DNA of 51,021 bases from Streptomyces coryli (GCF_011044975.1 NZ_JAAKZV010000030.1:1-51021); one strand, 5' to 3'; shown: positions 41,827 to 50,761, counted from the stretch's first letter. A program made the numbers and translations. The notes: a model not told the origin generated them from the letters alone.

Positions 41827-42483
41827 ATGGCCACCATGGAGACGACGCCCTTTTCGGTCCGCCTGCGCACCGAATCGCACGACCAGCACACCGAGGCCGA
41901 GACCTCGACCTTCATGTCCGACCTCCTCGGCGGCCGCCTCGGCGTCGACGCCTATGCCCGCTACACGGAGCAGCTGTGGCACGTCTACAGCGCCCTGGAA
42001 GCTGCCTGGGACCGGCTGGCCGACGACCCGGTAGCGGGCCCGTTCGTCCAGCCCGAGCTGGCCCGGGTCCCGGAGCTGGAGCGGGATCTGGACTTCGTCG
42101 CGCCTGGGTGGCGGGGGACGGCGCCGCTGGCGGCTACGCGGGCTTACGCGGAGCGGATCAGCGAGTGCGCGCGGGAGTGGCCCGCCGGGTACGTGGCGCA
42201 CCACTACACCCGCTACCTGGGCGACCTGTCCGGTGGACAGATCATCCGCGGCACGGCGGAGAAGACCTGGGGCTTCGAGCGCAAGGGCGACGGCGTGCGC
42301 TTCTACGTCTTCGAGCAGATCTCCAACCCGGCCGCCTACAAGCGCTCTTACCGGGAGCTGCTGGACGAGGTGCCGCTCGACGACCTCGAGCAGCGCCGGG
42401 TCGTGGACGAGTGCAAGCGCGCGTTCGCGCTGAACACCGCCATGTTCCACGACCTGGGCGCGCAGTTCCCGCGTACCGCTTAG
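41827..42483 (+). CDS. Biliverdin-producing heme oxygenase
   Basis: A protein of 218 aa, the usual length. The proximal heme ligand is in ESHDQHTEAE (His21) and the distal helix carries YLGDLSGGQIIRG. It opens heme to biliverdin, CO and iron in the cytoplasm, freeing iron from imported heme. A second in-frame ATG at 41836 is an alternative start. The iron box directly upstream and the adjacent HtaA/HmuTUV genes fix its role in heme-iron use. Confidence 0.96.
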   Translation: MATMETTPFSVRLRTESHDQHTEAETSTFMSDLLGGRLGVDAYARYTEQLWHVYSALEAAWDRLADDPVAGPFVQPELARVPELERDLDFVAPGWRGTAPLAATRAYAERISECAREWPAGYVAHHYTRYLGDLSGGQIIRGTAEKTWGFERKGDGVRFYVFEQISNPAAYKRSYRELLDEVPLDDLEQRRVVDECKRAFALNTAMFHDLGAQFPRTA

Positions 42484-42489
42484 AAAAGC

Positions 42490-42533
42490 GCGAAGCGCGC
42501 CTGGTGACTGTCGGATCACCAGGCGCGCTTCGC
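42490..42533. terminator. Bidirectional terminator after heme oxygenase
   Basis: A perfect 18-bp stem (arms 42490-42507 and 42516-42533) with an 8-base loop, preceded by AAAA on the left. It lies between the convergent heme oxygenase and HtaA genes. Confidence 0.88.
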
Positions 42534-42537
42534 CGTC

Positions 42538-44115
42538 TCAGCCCTCGGCTCGGTTACGGCGCCGCGACGCCGCGAACACCGCGGCCCCGCCGATCGCGGC
42601 TGCCGCGGCGCCCGCTCCGAGGAGGGCGCCCACCGGCGTGCCGGAGCCGGTCGATGCCAGCGGGTCGGAGCCGCCGACCGTGCCGGCGCCGCCCGCGCTG
42701 TCGGCACCGCCGGAGCCGGAACCTTCAGAACCACCCGAGCCGCCGCCAGGCAGCTCCGCGTCCTCGGACAGTGACAGCGCCGCGCTCACCGGGTCCAGCG
42801 CGTCGCCCTCCTGGTAGAAGCCGCCGAAGGCTTTCGCGCCTTCCGCCGTCAGCTTCGCCGGTACGGACTTGAGCTCGACGATGTCGTCCTTCGCGGTCAG
42901 CTTGCCCGCGTCCGTAGAAAGGTCCGCGACCTCGATGTCACTGCTGTTGGTGACCTTGCCGGACTCCCGGTCCTTCGACGAGACATCCGCGACCAGCGCC
43001 GCGCTCTGCCCGTCCGCCTCGACCCGCAGGTCGCTGAACTTCAGGTCCAGGGCGTAGGAGTCGCCCTCCTTGTGCGCGAGGAACCGCACCGTCCCGCCGA
43101 AGCGCGCGTCGAGACCGGGCGTCTCCGTCTCGAACTCGCCCTTCCCGTCGGGGAAGCGATACCCCTCACCCTGCTTCGTGGCCCCGTCGCCCAGCTCGAC
43201 CTTGCCGCCCCCGACCGGCCCGGTGACGTACTTGCGGAAGGACTCCTTCACGCCCCAGTCGAGCCGCCCGTCGACGATCGCGCCCTCCACCGGAGCCGGC
43301 GCCTCGCCACCGCCCGAGCCGGACCCGGATCCGGACCCGCCGCCCGCGTCCGAGCCGCCCGAGCCGGAGCCGCCGCCCGAACCGCTGCCCCCGGTGGCGT
43401 CCGTACCGCCGGAGCCGGTCGAGCCGCCCGCGCCGGACGAGCCACCGGTCGCGCCGCCGGTGCTGCCCCCGGTCGCACCGCCCGAACCGCCCGAAGCCGC
43501 CTTGACGCTCAGCGTCGCCGCGTCGAGCGTCTCGCCCTCCTTGTACATGTCGTTGAAGGCCTTGGCGCCCTCGGCCGTCAGCTTCGCCGGGATATCGGCG
43601 AACGTCATCGCCCCGCCCTCGCCCTGCCCCGGCTTGACCCCGCTCAGATCGAGGTCGGCAAGCGCCACGTCGTCGCTGGTCTTGCCCGCCGCCGTGATGT
43701 CGGCGGTGATCGCGCCGGCGGTGGCGTTCTCCGTCTTCAGCTTCACATCGGCGAGCTTGATGTCGAAGCCGTGCAGCTTCGACGTAAAGCGCACGCTCCC
43801 CTTGAAGGCCGAGTCGACGGCGTGCGTCGCCGGGTCGTACGAGCCCGTGCCGCCGGTGAAGGTGAACGGCCCGTTGTCCGCCGCCTGTTCGGCCCCGTCC
43901 GCGACGGTGATCTCACCGGCCGCCATCCCGGTGACGTACTTGCGGAAGGACTCCTTGACCCCCCACTTCAGCGTGCCGTCGGTAAGGTCGATCGCCGCCG
44001 GACCGGCGGCGGGGGCATCGGCGTCGGCGGCCATGGCGGGGAGGGCGAGCGCGCCCGTGCCGAGGACGGCGGCCGAGGCGACGGCTATCGCGAGGCGTCT
44101 GCGGGTGGCGGTCAT
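42538..44115 (-). CDS. htaA: HtaA-domain heme-binding surface protein with possible LAxTG anchor
   Basis: A protein of 525 aa. A signal peptide (ending near LPAMAADA) is followed by two HtaA domains. The first covers about residues 45-205, starting LKWGVKESFRKYVTGMAAGE. The second covers about 285-450, starting LDWGVKESFRKYVTGPVGGG. A Gly/Ser/Ala linker of about 75 residues separates them. The C-terminus has LASTG, a hydrophobic span and RRRNR, the layout of a sortase substrate of the LAxTG (class E) kind. HtaA proteins capture heme at the cell surface. The two internal tyrosine/His heme ligands cannot be assigned with certainty. Confidence 0.92.
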   Translation of the reverse strand: MTATRRRLAIAVASAAVLGTGALALPAMAADADAPAAGPAAIDLTDGTLKWGVKESFRKYVTGMAAGEITVADGAEQAADNGPFTFTGGTGSYDPATHAVDSAFKGSVRFTSKLHGFDIKLADVKLKTENATAGAITADITAAGKTSDDVALADLDLSGVKPGQGEGGAMTFADIPAKLTAEGAKAFNDMYKEGETLDAATLSVKAASGGSGGATGGSTGGATGGSSGAGGSTGSGGTDATGGSGSGGGSGSGGSDAGGGSGSGSGSGGGEAPAPVEGAIVDGRLDWGVKESFRKYVTGPVGGGKVELGDGATKQGEGYRFPDGKGEFETETPGLDARFGGTVRFLAHKEGDSYALDLKFSDLRVEADGQSAALVADVSSKDRESGKVTNSSDIEVADLSTDAGKLTAKDDIVELKSVPAKLTAEGAKAFGGFYQEGDALDPVSAALSLSEDAELPGGGSGGSEGSGSGGADSAGGAGTVGGSDPLASTGSGTPVGALLGAGAAAAAIGGAAVFAASRRRNRAEG

Positions 44116-44143
44116 GGGTGTATGGCTCCTCGGGGTTTCAGTT

Positions 44144-44173
44144 GTCAGTCGTCAGTGAGTCAGTCGTCAGTCA
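44144..44173. repeat. 15-bp direct repeat between the two htaA genes
   Basis: GTCAGTCGTCAGTGA (44144-44158) is followed by GTCAGTCGTCAGTCA (44159-44173), 14 of 15 bases alike and built from GTCAGTC units. It covers the stop codon of the upstream htaA gene. It looks like slippage-prone simple repeat. Confidence 0.7.
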
Positions 44174-45579
44174 GTCGGAGTGCTGGTCTCAGAGGCACCG
44201 CCCGCCGCCGCCTTCCGACGGCGCACGGCATACGCCCCCGCGCCGGCCGCGGCCAGCAGCAGCGCGGCGCCGCCGAGCGAGAGCGGGAGGGCGTTGGAGC
44301 CGGACGAACCGGCCGGCTCGGTCTCGGCCGCGACCGCCGCCTTCGTCTCGGCGGCGGCACTCGGCGCCGCGTCGCTGCCCAGGTCCGGCAGCGCGGGCAG
44401 CTCGGCGTCCTTGTCGAGGGCGGCCGCGACGGAGACCGGGTCCATCTCCGTACCGGCCGGATACATCCCGCCGAAGGCCTTCGAGCCGTCCTTCGTCAGC
44501 CGCGTCTTGGCGTCCGCCACCGCGACCAGGCCGTCCTTCGGCTTCAGTTCACCGGCGTCGAAGGTGACCAGCGGCACGCCCTGATCCGTCTTCCCGCCCG
44601 CCGACGTGACATCGGCGGACAGCGTGCCCTTGCCCTTCGCGACCTCGACGCCCACGCCGCTCAGCACGAGGTCGAGATCCTTGCCGGTGAAGCGCAGCTT
44701 CCCGGAGAAGTCCGCGTCGAGGCGCTGCTTCTTCGCGTCGTACGTGCCCGTGCCCGCGCCGAAGCGGAAGAGCGCGCCGCCGTCCTTCGCCCCGTTGCTG
44801 ACCGCCCACTTGCCCTTGGCGACCGGGCCGGTCACGTACTCGCGGAAGGTGCGGCGCACGCCCCAGTCGACGGCGCCGTCGCGGAGCTTGCCGTCGGCGG
44901 CGGGCTTGTCGTCCTTGTCGTCAGAAGACGAAGAGGGCTTCGCCGACGGGCTCTTCGGCTTCTTCGCCGCCGCCTTCACATCCACCGACAGGCTCACCGG
45001 GTCCAGCGCCGTCCCGGCCGGGTAGTACCCGCCGAACGCCTTTTCCCCCGCCGCCGTCAGCGTCGCCGGGACCCGGTTCAGGGCGATCGGGGTGCCGCCG
45101 CCGCGCATGTTCACGCCGGACACGCCCAGGTTGGCCAGCGCCACCTGGCTCTGGCTGCTCACCTGTCCGCTGTCGCGGTCCTTGCTGGTGACATCGGCGT
45201 GCAGGGTGCCCTTGCCGCCGGCGATCTTCACGGTGAACCGGCGCAGCGTCATGTCCAGCCGGTACGACCCGCCCTCCTTGTGCCCGGTGAAGTGCACGCC
45301 GCCGGTGAAGGCGGCGGTCAGCGCGCCGGTGCCGGGGTCGTACGAGCCCGTCGCGGAGTGGAAGCGGAAGCCGCTCGCCGCATTGTCGAGCAGCGTCCAT
45401 TTGCCCTGCGCGATGGGCCCGGTGACGTACGCGAGGAAGGAGCTCTTGATACCCCAGTCCAGCCGGCCGCCGGACACGGTGCGGGCCTCGGCGTGCGCCG
45501 TGGACTTGGGCAGCAATCCGGCGAAGAGCAGCGCGGCGAGCGCGGTGGCGAGGTAAGCGGGCAGGCTGCGCCGCGGCAT
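44167..45579 (-). CDS. HtaA-domain heme-binding membrane protein
   Basis: A protein of 470 aa with a signal peptide (LATALAALLFAGLLPKSTAHA) and two HtaA domains (about 37-200, starting LDWGIKSSFLAYVTGPIAQG; about 235-395, starting VDWGVRRTFREYVTGPVAKG). A charged Lys/Ser/Asp linker joins them. The C-terminus is a span (PLSLGGAALLLAAAGAGAYA) and RRRK tail without an LPxTG motif, so membrane anchoring is likely. It is the first gene after the iron box at 45605 and may hand heme from the wall-bound HtaA to HmuT. Confidence 0.92.
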   Translation of the reverse strand: MPRRSLPAYLATALAALLFAGLLPKSTAHAEARTVSGGRLDWGIKSSFLAYVTGPIAQGKWTLLDNAASGFRFHSATGSYDPGTGALTAAFTGGVHFTGHKEGGSYRLDMTLRRFTVKIAGGKGTLHADVTSKDRDSGQVSSQSQVALANLGVSGVNMRGGGTPIALNRVPATLTAAGEKAFGGYYPAGTALDPVSLSVDVKAAAKKPKSPSAKPSSSSDDKDDKPAADGKLRDGAVDWGVRRTFREYVTGPVAKGKWAVSNGAKDGGALFRFGAGTGTYDAKKQRLDADFSGKLRFTGKDLDLVLSGVGVEVAKGKGTLSADVTSAGGKTDQGVPLVTFDAGELKPKDGLVAVADAKTRLTKDGSKAFGGMYPAGTEMDPVSVAAALDKDAELPALPDLGSDAAPSAAAETKAAVAAETEPAGSSGSNALPLSLGGAALLLAAAGAGAYAVRRRKAAAGGASETSTPTD

Positions 45580-45604
45580 CGGATCACCCCTCCGATCTGG
45601 TTGT

Positions 45605-45623
45605 TTAGGTGAGCCTAACCTAA
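45605..45623. promoter_or_regulatory. Iron box between htaA and hmuT
   Basis: TTAGGTGAGCCTAACCTAA is a full 19-bp match to the DtxR/DmdR iron-box pattern with strong dyad symmetry. It lies in the 100-bp divergent region, 26 bp before the htaA start and 57 bp before hmuT, so one bound repressor could close both operons. Confidence 0.92.
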
Positions 45624-45679
45624 GCTATCGGCCGGTAGGTCGGAAGACCCGGCCCCGGAGATCGTGAGGTGGAGGTCCG

Positions 45680-46714
45680 GTGAAGCGGCTGGATTATGCA
45701 AGAACGGGGCGCAGACTGCGCGCCGTTGCCGCCGCGGGCGTGCTGGCGCTGGCCCTGGCGGGCTGCGGCGGCGGCTCGGGTGCGCCGGCCGACGCGGCGG
45801 GCGGTGGCAAGGGCGGCACAGCGGACAAGCGGCCCGACCGCGTCGAGCCGGTCGCCGCCACCGCGCAGCCGGACCTGCCCACCACCGTCCGCTCCGCCGA
45901 CGGCCGCAAGGTGACCGTGCGTAAGGCGGACCGGATCGTCCCGCTCACCGGCTCGATCTCGGAGCTGGTCTACTCGCTCGGCCTCGGCAAGCGCGTCGTG
46001 GCCCGCGACATCACCGCCACCTTCGAGCAGGCGAAGAAGCTCCCGGTGGTCACCCACGGCCACGACGTCTCCGCCGAGAGCGTGCTCTCCCTCAAGCCCG
46101 ACGTGGTGCTCGCCGAGACCACGACGGGCCCGGAGGAGGCCATTTCGCAGATACGGGCCGCCGGCATCCCGGTCGTGGTCATCGACCCGGCGAAGGAACT
46201 CACCGACGTCGGCAAGCGCATCGACGCGGTGGCCGGGACCCTGGGTGTCACCGACAACGGCAAGAAGCTGCGCACCCGCAGCGAGGACCGTATCGCCGCG
46301 GCCCAGCGCAAGATCCCCGAGCACAAAGGCGACAAGCCCCGCGTCGCCTTCCTCTACCTGCGCGGCACCGCCTCCGTCTACATGCTCGGCGGCGCCGACT
46401 CCGGCGCCGCGTCCCTGATCGAGGCCGCGGGCGGCATCGACGCGGGCAAGGAGTCCGGGCTGGAGAAGGACTTCACGCCGATCACCAGCGAGGCGCTGGC
46501 GAAGGCGGCGCCCGACGTGATCCTGGTGATGACGAAGGGCCTCGAGTCCGTCGACGGCGTGGACGGGCTGCTGAAGATCCCGGGCATCGCGCAGACCCCG
46601 GCCGGGCAGCAGCGCCGGGTCGCGTCGATCGACGACGGGGTGCTGCTGAGTTACGGGCCGCGCACGGACGAGGTCCTCACGGACTTGGTCGCGCAGCTCC
46701 ACAAGGGACGTTGA
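45680..46714 (+). CDS. hmuT: Heme ABC transporter substrate-binding lipoprotein
   Basis: A protein of 344 aa from GTG 45680, with GGAGG four bases upstream. The lipobox LAGC (Cys29) marks a lipoprotein. The cluster A-2 (periplasmic-binding type III) fold is shown by GSISELVYSLGLGKRVVARD, ESVLSLKPDVVLAETTTGPE and MLGGADSGAASLIEAAGGID. It accepts heme from the HtaA proteins and delivers it to HmuU. Confidence 0.95.
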   Translation: MKRLDYARTGRRLRAVAAAGVLALALAGCGGGSGAPADAAGGGKGGTADKRPDRVEPVAATAQPDLPTTVRSADGRKVTVRKADRIVPLTGSISELVYSLGLGKRVVARDITATFEQAKKLPVVTHGHDVSAESVLSLKPDVVLAETTTGPEEAISQIRAAGIPVVVIDPAKELTDVGKRIDAVAGTLGVTDNGKKLRTRSEDRIAAAQRKIPEHKGDKPRVAFLYLRGTASVYMLGGADSGAASLIEAAGGIDAGKESGLEKDFTPITSEALAKAAPDVILVMTKGLESVDGVDGLLKIPGIAQTPAGQQRRVASIDDGVLLSYGPRTDEVLTDLVAQLHKGR

Positions 46715-47805
46715 TGGACACCACTTTGACCCGCTCCGAGGTCGACTCAAAAGCCGATCGCCCAGCGCCGAAGGCGCATCGCTCCCGCGTCCCCGTCCTC
46801 GCCGCAGCCCTGATCGTCGCCACCGTCGCCGCCGCCGTGCTCGCGGCGGGCACGGGCGCGTACGGGATCGGGCCAGGCGATGTCGTCGGCTCGCTGCTGC
46901 ACCGCGCCGGACTCGGCGGCTCGGCGCTGGACCGCACCGGCGAGAGCGTGCTGTGGAACGTCCGCCTCCCGCGGGTCGTCCTCGCCCTGCTCGTCGGGGC
47001 CTCGCTCGGCTGCGCGGGCGCGCTGATGCAGGGCGTGTTCGGCAACCCACTCGCCGAGCCCGGCGTGATCGGCATCTCGGCCGGCGCCGCCGTGGGCGCG
47101 GTCGGCGCCATCGCGCTCGGCCTGAACTTCTTCGGCAACTGGACCATCACCGCCTGCGCGTTCGTCGCGGGCCTGGCGACCGTCCTCCTCGTCTACGTGC
47201 TCTCCCGCGCCGGCGGCCGCACCGAGGTCGTGACGCTGATCCTCACCGGCATCGCCGTGAATGCCTTCGCGGGCGCGCTGATCGGCCTGTTCATCTTCTT
47301 CGCCGACAACGCCCAGATCACCCAGATCACCTTCTGGCAGCTCGGCTCGCTCTCCCAGGCCACCTGGCCGAAGGTGCTGGCCGTACTCCCCTGCGCCGCC
47401 GCCGGGTTGGTGATCGCCCCGTGGTACGCCCGCAAGCTGGACCTGCTCGCGCTCGGCGAGCGCCCGGCCCGGCACCTGGGCGTGGATGTGGAGCGGCTGC
47501 GGCTGACGCTGGTGCTCGTCGTGGCGCTGCTGACCGCGGCCGCGGTGGCGGTCGCCGGCATCGTCACCTTCGTCGGCCTGCTGGTCCCGCACCTCCTCCG
47601 CATGGCGGCCGGGCCAGGGCATCGCTTCCTGGTGCCGTTCAGCGCGGTCGGCGGCGCGCTCGTGCTGGTCGCCGCCGACCTGGCGGCCCGTACCGCCGCC
47701 GAGCCGGCCGAGCTGCCGCTCGGGGTGCTGACGGCGCTCTTCGGCAGCCCGTTCTTCTTCTGGCTGCTGCGCAGGACCCGTAGCAAACAAGGGGGCTGGG
47801 CATGA
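46714..47805 (+). CDS. hmuU: Heme ABC transporter permease (FecCD type)
   Basis: A protein of 363 aa from ATG 46714, which shares one base with the hmuT stop (TGATG). AAGGGA lies five bases upstream, so this ATG is preferred to the TTG at 46711. About ten spans are predicted. FecCD motifs include NVRLPRVVLALLVGASLGCA, GALMQGVFGNPLAEPGVIGI and IVTFVGLLVPHLLRM. Confidence 0.95.
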   Translation: MDTTLTRSEVDSKADRPAPKAHRSRVPVLAAALIVATVAAAVLAAGTGAYGIGPGDVVGSLLHRAGLGGSALDRTGESVLWNVRLPRVVLALLVGASLGCAGALMQGVFGNPLAEPGVIGISAGAAVGAVGAIALGLNFFGNWTITACAFVAGLATVLLVYVLSRAGGRTEVVTLILTGIAVNAFAGALIGLFIFFADNAQITQITFWQLGSLSQATWPKVLAVLPCAAAGLVIAPWYARKLDLLALGERPARHLGVDVERLRLTLVLVVALLTAAAVAVAGIVTFVGLLVPHLLRMAAGPGHRFLVPFSAVGGALVLVAADLAARTAAEPAELPLGVLTALFGSPFFFWLLRRTRSKQGGWA

Positions 47806-48656
47806 TCCGCACGCTGCTCGCACCGGGCCGCGCGCTGGCCTCCGGCCGGTCCAGCCGCCGATTCCCGGAGTCGCTCGCACCCGGCGCGGTGGCGGCCGAG
47901 GCGCTTGCGGCCTCCGTTCGCCTCGGGGGCCGTATGGTCCTCGACGGCGTCGACATGTCCGTATCGGCGGGCGAAGTACTGGCGCTGGTCGGCCCCAACG
48001 GCGCCGGGAAGTCCACGCTGCTGGCCGCCCTGGCCGGGGACATCGCCCCCGAGGAGGGTGAGATACGCATCGCGGGCCGCCCCGCAGCCGCTTGGTCCGC
48101 ACCCGAACTCGCCCTGCGGCGCGCGGTGCTGCCGCAGGCGGCGGCGGTGTCGTTCCCGTTCACCGTGGCGGATGTCGTACGGATGGGGCGCGCGCCCTGG
48201 AGCGGCACGCCGGCGGAGGACGAGGACGACACGGCGGTGGCGTCCGCCCTGTCCGCGACCGAGCTGACCGACTACGCCGACCGCCCCTTCACCGCCCTCT
48301 CCGGCGGCGAAAAGGCCCGCGCCGCCCTCGCCCGCGTCCTGGCCCAGCACACGGACCTGCTCCTCCTCGACGAGCCCACCGCCGCCCTGGACCTGCGCCA
48401 CCAGGAGCTGGTCCTCCGCCTCGCCCGCGCCCGCGCGGCGGCGGGCGCCGCGGTCGTGGTGGTCCTGCACGACCTCGGCCTGGCGGCGGCATACGCGGAC
48501 CGGGCCGCGGTCCTGCACGAGGGACGGGTGGCCGCGGCCGGACCCCCGGCGGAGGTCTTCGACGAGGCGCTGCTCACGAAGGTCTACCGACAGCCGGTGG
48601 AGGTCTTCCCGCACCCGGAGACGGGGGCTTTGCTCGTACTCCCCAAGCGCCCGTAA
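47802..48656 (+). CDS. hmuV: Heme ABC transporter ATP-binding protein
   Basis: A protein of 284 aa. Walker A GPNGAGKST, signature LSGGEKARAALA, Walker B LLLLDEPTAALD and H-loop LHDLGLA are present. It starts at ATG 47802 inside an ATGA overlap with hmuU. The first 30 residues precede the ABC core and may not be conserved. It powers heme import with HmuTU. Confidence 0.95.
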   Translation: MIRTLLAPGRALASGRSSRRFPESLAPGAVAAEALAASVRLGGRMVLDGVDMSVSAGEVLALVGPNGAGKSTLLAALAGDIAPEEGEIRIAGRPAAAWSAPELALRRAVLPQAAAVSFPFTVADVVRMGRAPWSGTPAEDEDDTAVASALSATELTDYADRPFTALSGGEKARAALARVLAQHTDLLLLDEPTAALDLRHQELVLRLARARAAAGAAVVVVLHDLGLAAAYADRAAVLHEGRVAAAGPPAEVFDEALLTKVYRQPVEVFPHPETGALLVLPKRP

Positions 48657-48664
48657 CCAAAGGG

Positions 48665-48698
48665 GCCCGGCCCGGCGGACGCACCGCCGGGACCGGGC
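48665..48698 (+). terminator. Terminator hairpin after hmuV
   Basis: A 14-bp GC stem (48665-48678 with 48684-48698) with one bulged A and a 5-base loop. It lies between the convergent hmuV and DUF305 genes. Confidence 0.8.
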
Positions 48699-48716
48699 AG
48701 GAGAGGTGCGGCAGGC

Positions 48717-49343
48717 TCAGTCGGCCAACTTCTCCATCACCTTGATCTCGGCGCTCTGCGTCTTGATCACCGCGTCGGAGAGCTTCTTGGCGGGCCCGTA
48801 AGCGCCGTCCTTCTTCTCCGTCTCGGCCATCTCGATCGCGCCTTCGTGGTGCTTGATCATCAGCTCGCTGAAGAGCTTGTCGAAGGCGGCGCCCTCGCTC
48901 TTCTCCAGCTTCGCCATCTCGTCGGCGCTCATCATGCCCGGCATGTCGTGCCCGCCGTGGCCGCCGCTCATGTCGCCGGGGACCTCCTCGCCCCAGGACT
49001 TGAGCCAGCCGCTCATGGTCTCGATCTCCGGGTCCTGCGCCTTCTTGATGTCCGCGCCGAGCTTCTTGACCTCGGCGGAGCCGGCCCGGTCGGGGACCAG
49101 TTCGGCCATCTCGATGGCCTGCCGGTGGTGCTGGATCATCTGCTGCGCGAAGGCGACGTCGGCGGCGTTGTGCTTGCCGTCCTTGTCCGCCTTGGCGGCG
49201 GGCGCGGACGAGGACGACCCGTGGCCGCCCCCGTGGCCGCTGCCGCTGTCGTCATTGCCGCCGCAGGCGGCGAGGGTGAGCGCGGCGCCGGCCGCGACGG
49301 CGGCCATGGCGATACGGGGGGTGTGCTTGCGGTACGAAGTCAT
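48717..49343 (-). CDS. DUF305 lipoprotein (CopM-like)
   Basis: A protein of 208 aa from ATG 49343, with a signal peptide and lipobox LAAC (Cys27), then a His/Gly/Ser stretch. The DUF305 four-helix domain contains the duplicated motif QQMIQHHRQAIEMAEL and ELMIKHHEGAIEMAETE, separated by a His/Met-rich loop (GGHGGHDMPGMM). His and Met pairs like these bind copper in CopM-type proteins, so a role in metal binding outside the membrane is likely but inferred. Confidence 0.93.
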   Translation of the reverse strand: MTSYRKHTPRIAMAAVAAGAALTLAACGGNDDSGSGHGGGHGSSSSAPAAKADKDGKHNAADVAFAQQMIQHHRQAIEMAELVPDRAGSAEVKKLGADIKKAQDPEIETMSGWLKSWGEEVPGDMSGGHGGHDMPGMMSADEMAKLEKSEGAAFDKLFSELMIKHHEGAIEMAETEKKDGAYGPAKKLSDAVIKTQSAEIKVMEKLAD

Positions 49344-49419
49344 GCGGAGTTGTCTCCTGTTGCTGAGAAACGAATAGAGGCACGTCGCACGGACCCACGT
49401 GGATCCGTAGAACGTCGGC

Positions 49420-49854
49420 CTAAATCCGCAGCAACTGGAGCTCGGCGAGCGAGGGCGGCGCCCGCTCCGCCGCAGAGCCGGGCCCGTTCCGGACGGCGAG
49501 CACGGCCGCCCCGTCGGCGGCCGGCTCCGCGACCCCCAGCGGAGGCGCGAGCACCGGCGCCCCGGCGACACCCGCCGAGGCACAGGTCCCGTCGGCATGC
49601 TGCCCGCCATGCCCGGCGGGCTCATCGTGCGAGCAAGCCGCCGCGAGCACGGCGGCGGCGTCGTCGTGACCGGTCGATACGTGACCACCGGCGGCATGCC
49701 CGCTCATCGCATGCGCGCCCGGCCCGCGCTCCGCGGCCACCGCGTCCCCGGGCGCCAGCGCATGCATGCCGACCAGCCCCACCAACACGGCGAGGACCAG
49801 CAGCGCGGCACGCGCGGACACCCGGACAGGACTCACCCGGTCACGGTACCGCAC
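49420..49854 (-). CDS. DUF6153 family small membrane/exported protein
   Basis: A protein of up to 144 aa with one N-terminal hydrophobic segment (ARAALLVLAVLVGLVGMHAL) and a His-rich middle (HAMSGHAAGGHVSTGHDD; CSHDEPAGHGGQHADGTC). Such proteins often precede DUF305 genes in Streptomyces, as here (76 bp apart, same strand). The His and Cys residues suggest metal contact, but no function is known. The start may be GTG 49854 or GTG 49836. Confidence 0.82.
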   Translation of the reverse strand: MRYRDRVSPVRVSARAALLVLAVLVGLVGMHALAPGDAVAAERGPGAHAMSGHAAGGHVSTGHDDAAAVLAAACSHDEPAGHGGQHADGTCASAGVAGAPVLAPPLGVAEPAADGAAVLAVRNGPGSAAERAPPSLAELQLLRI

Positions 49855-49870
49855 CTACCCCCCACCGGTA

Positions 49871-50761
49871 TCAGCGGCCGAAGCCGGCCTTCCCCCGCAG
49901 CACCGGGTTCGCCAGCCGCCCGATGCCCTCGATGTCGATCACGACCCGGTCCCCCGCCTCCAGCGTGACCTCCGGCCCGGGCACCGCCGACGTACCGGTG
50001 GACAGCACCGCCCCACGCGGAAAGTCGTCCCCGCGGAACAGCCAGTCGGCGAGCTCCGCCGGCGTCCGGTGCAGCCGCGCCGTCGTCGTATCGCCCTTCC
50101 ACAGGGGCCCGCCGTCCCGCTCGATGGCCGCCTCGATCCCCAGCGTCAGCAGGTCCCCGACCCCCTCGGCCAGCCGGATCCAGGGCCCGATCGCGCACGA
50201 CCCCCGGTACACCTTCGCCTGCGGCAGATAGAGCGGATTCTCGCCCTCGATCGACCGCGAGCTGACGTCATTGCACACCGTCGCCCCGACGATCTCCCCG
50301 GACGCGGCGCACACCACCGCCAGCTCCGGCTCGGGCACATCCCACGTGGAGTCGGCCCGCACCCCGACGGCCTCCCCGGGGCCGCTGACCCGCCACCCGA
50401 CCGCCTTGAAGAACAGCTCCGGCCGCTCGGCGTCGTAGACCTGCTCGTAGACGTCCGCGGACTGCTCGCTCTCCTCCATCCGCGCCTCGCGCGAAACGGT
50501 GTACGTCACACCCGCCGCCCACACCTCCGTATCGGAGTCGACGGGGGCCGCGAGCCGGACCGCCCGGTGCGGTACAGGGCGGGCGGCCGCGAGCGCGGCC
50601 CGGAAGGCCTCGGCATCGCCGCCCAGCAGCTCACCGAGCCCGACGCCCTCGCCCAACTCCCGCGCCCCGTCCGGGGTTACGACCAGCCACCTCCGGGCCC
50701 CGCCCTCCAGGCCCTCGGCGATCAACGTGTACGGCGGTATGGCACTCGTATCGATCGTCAT
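49871..50761 (-). CDS. Fumarylacetoacetate hydrolase family protein
   Basis: A protein of 296 aa. The C-terminal FAH domain has the metal-binding motif [13 protein letters not shown], the loop [20 protein letters not shown] and [20 protein letters not shown]. Members hydrolyse C-C bonds of acylpyruvates or dehydrate sugar-acid derivatives, and the exact reaction cannot be told. It diverges from the VOC gene 32 bp away. Confidence 0.92.
   Translation of the reverse strand: MTIDTSAIPPYTLIAEGLEGGARRWLVVTPDGARELGEGVGLGELLGGDAEAFRAALAAARPVPHRAVRLAAPVDSDTEVWAAGVTYTVSREARMEESEQSADVYEQVYDAERPELFFKAVGWRVSGPGEAVGVRADSTWDVPEPELAVVCAASGEIVGATVCNDVSSRSIEGENPLYLPQAKVYRGSCAIGPWIRLAEGVGDLLTLGIEAAIERDGGPLWKGDTTTARLHRTPAELADWLFRGDDFPRGAVLSTGTSAVPGPEVTLEAGDRVVIDIEGIGRLANPVLRGKAGFGR

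Noticed and set aside
43280-43500. Repetitive Gly/Ser-coding DNA considered as a tandem-repeat array
   Set aside because: The repetition follows from the low-complexity protein linker between the HtaA domains; no fixed DNA period was found.
43072-45612. 846-codon plus-strand frame
   Set aside because: Antisense to both htaA genes, whose signal peptides, duplicated domains and anchors are clear on the minus strand.
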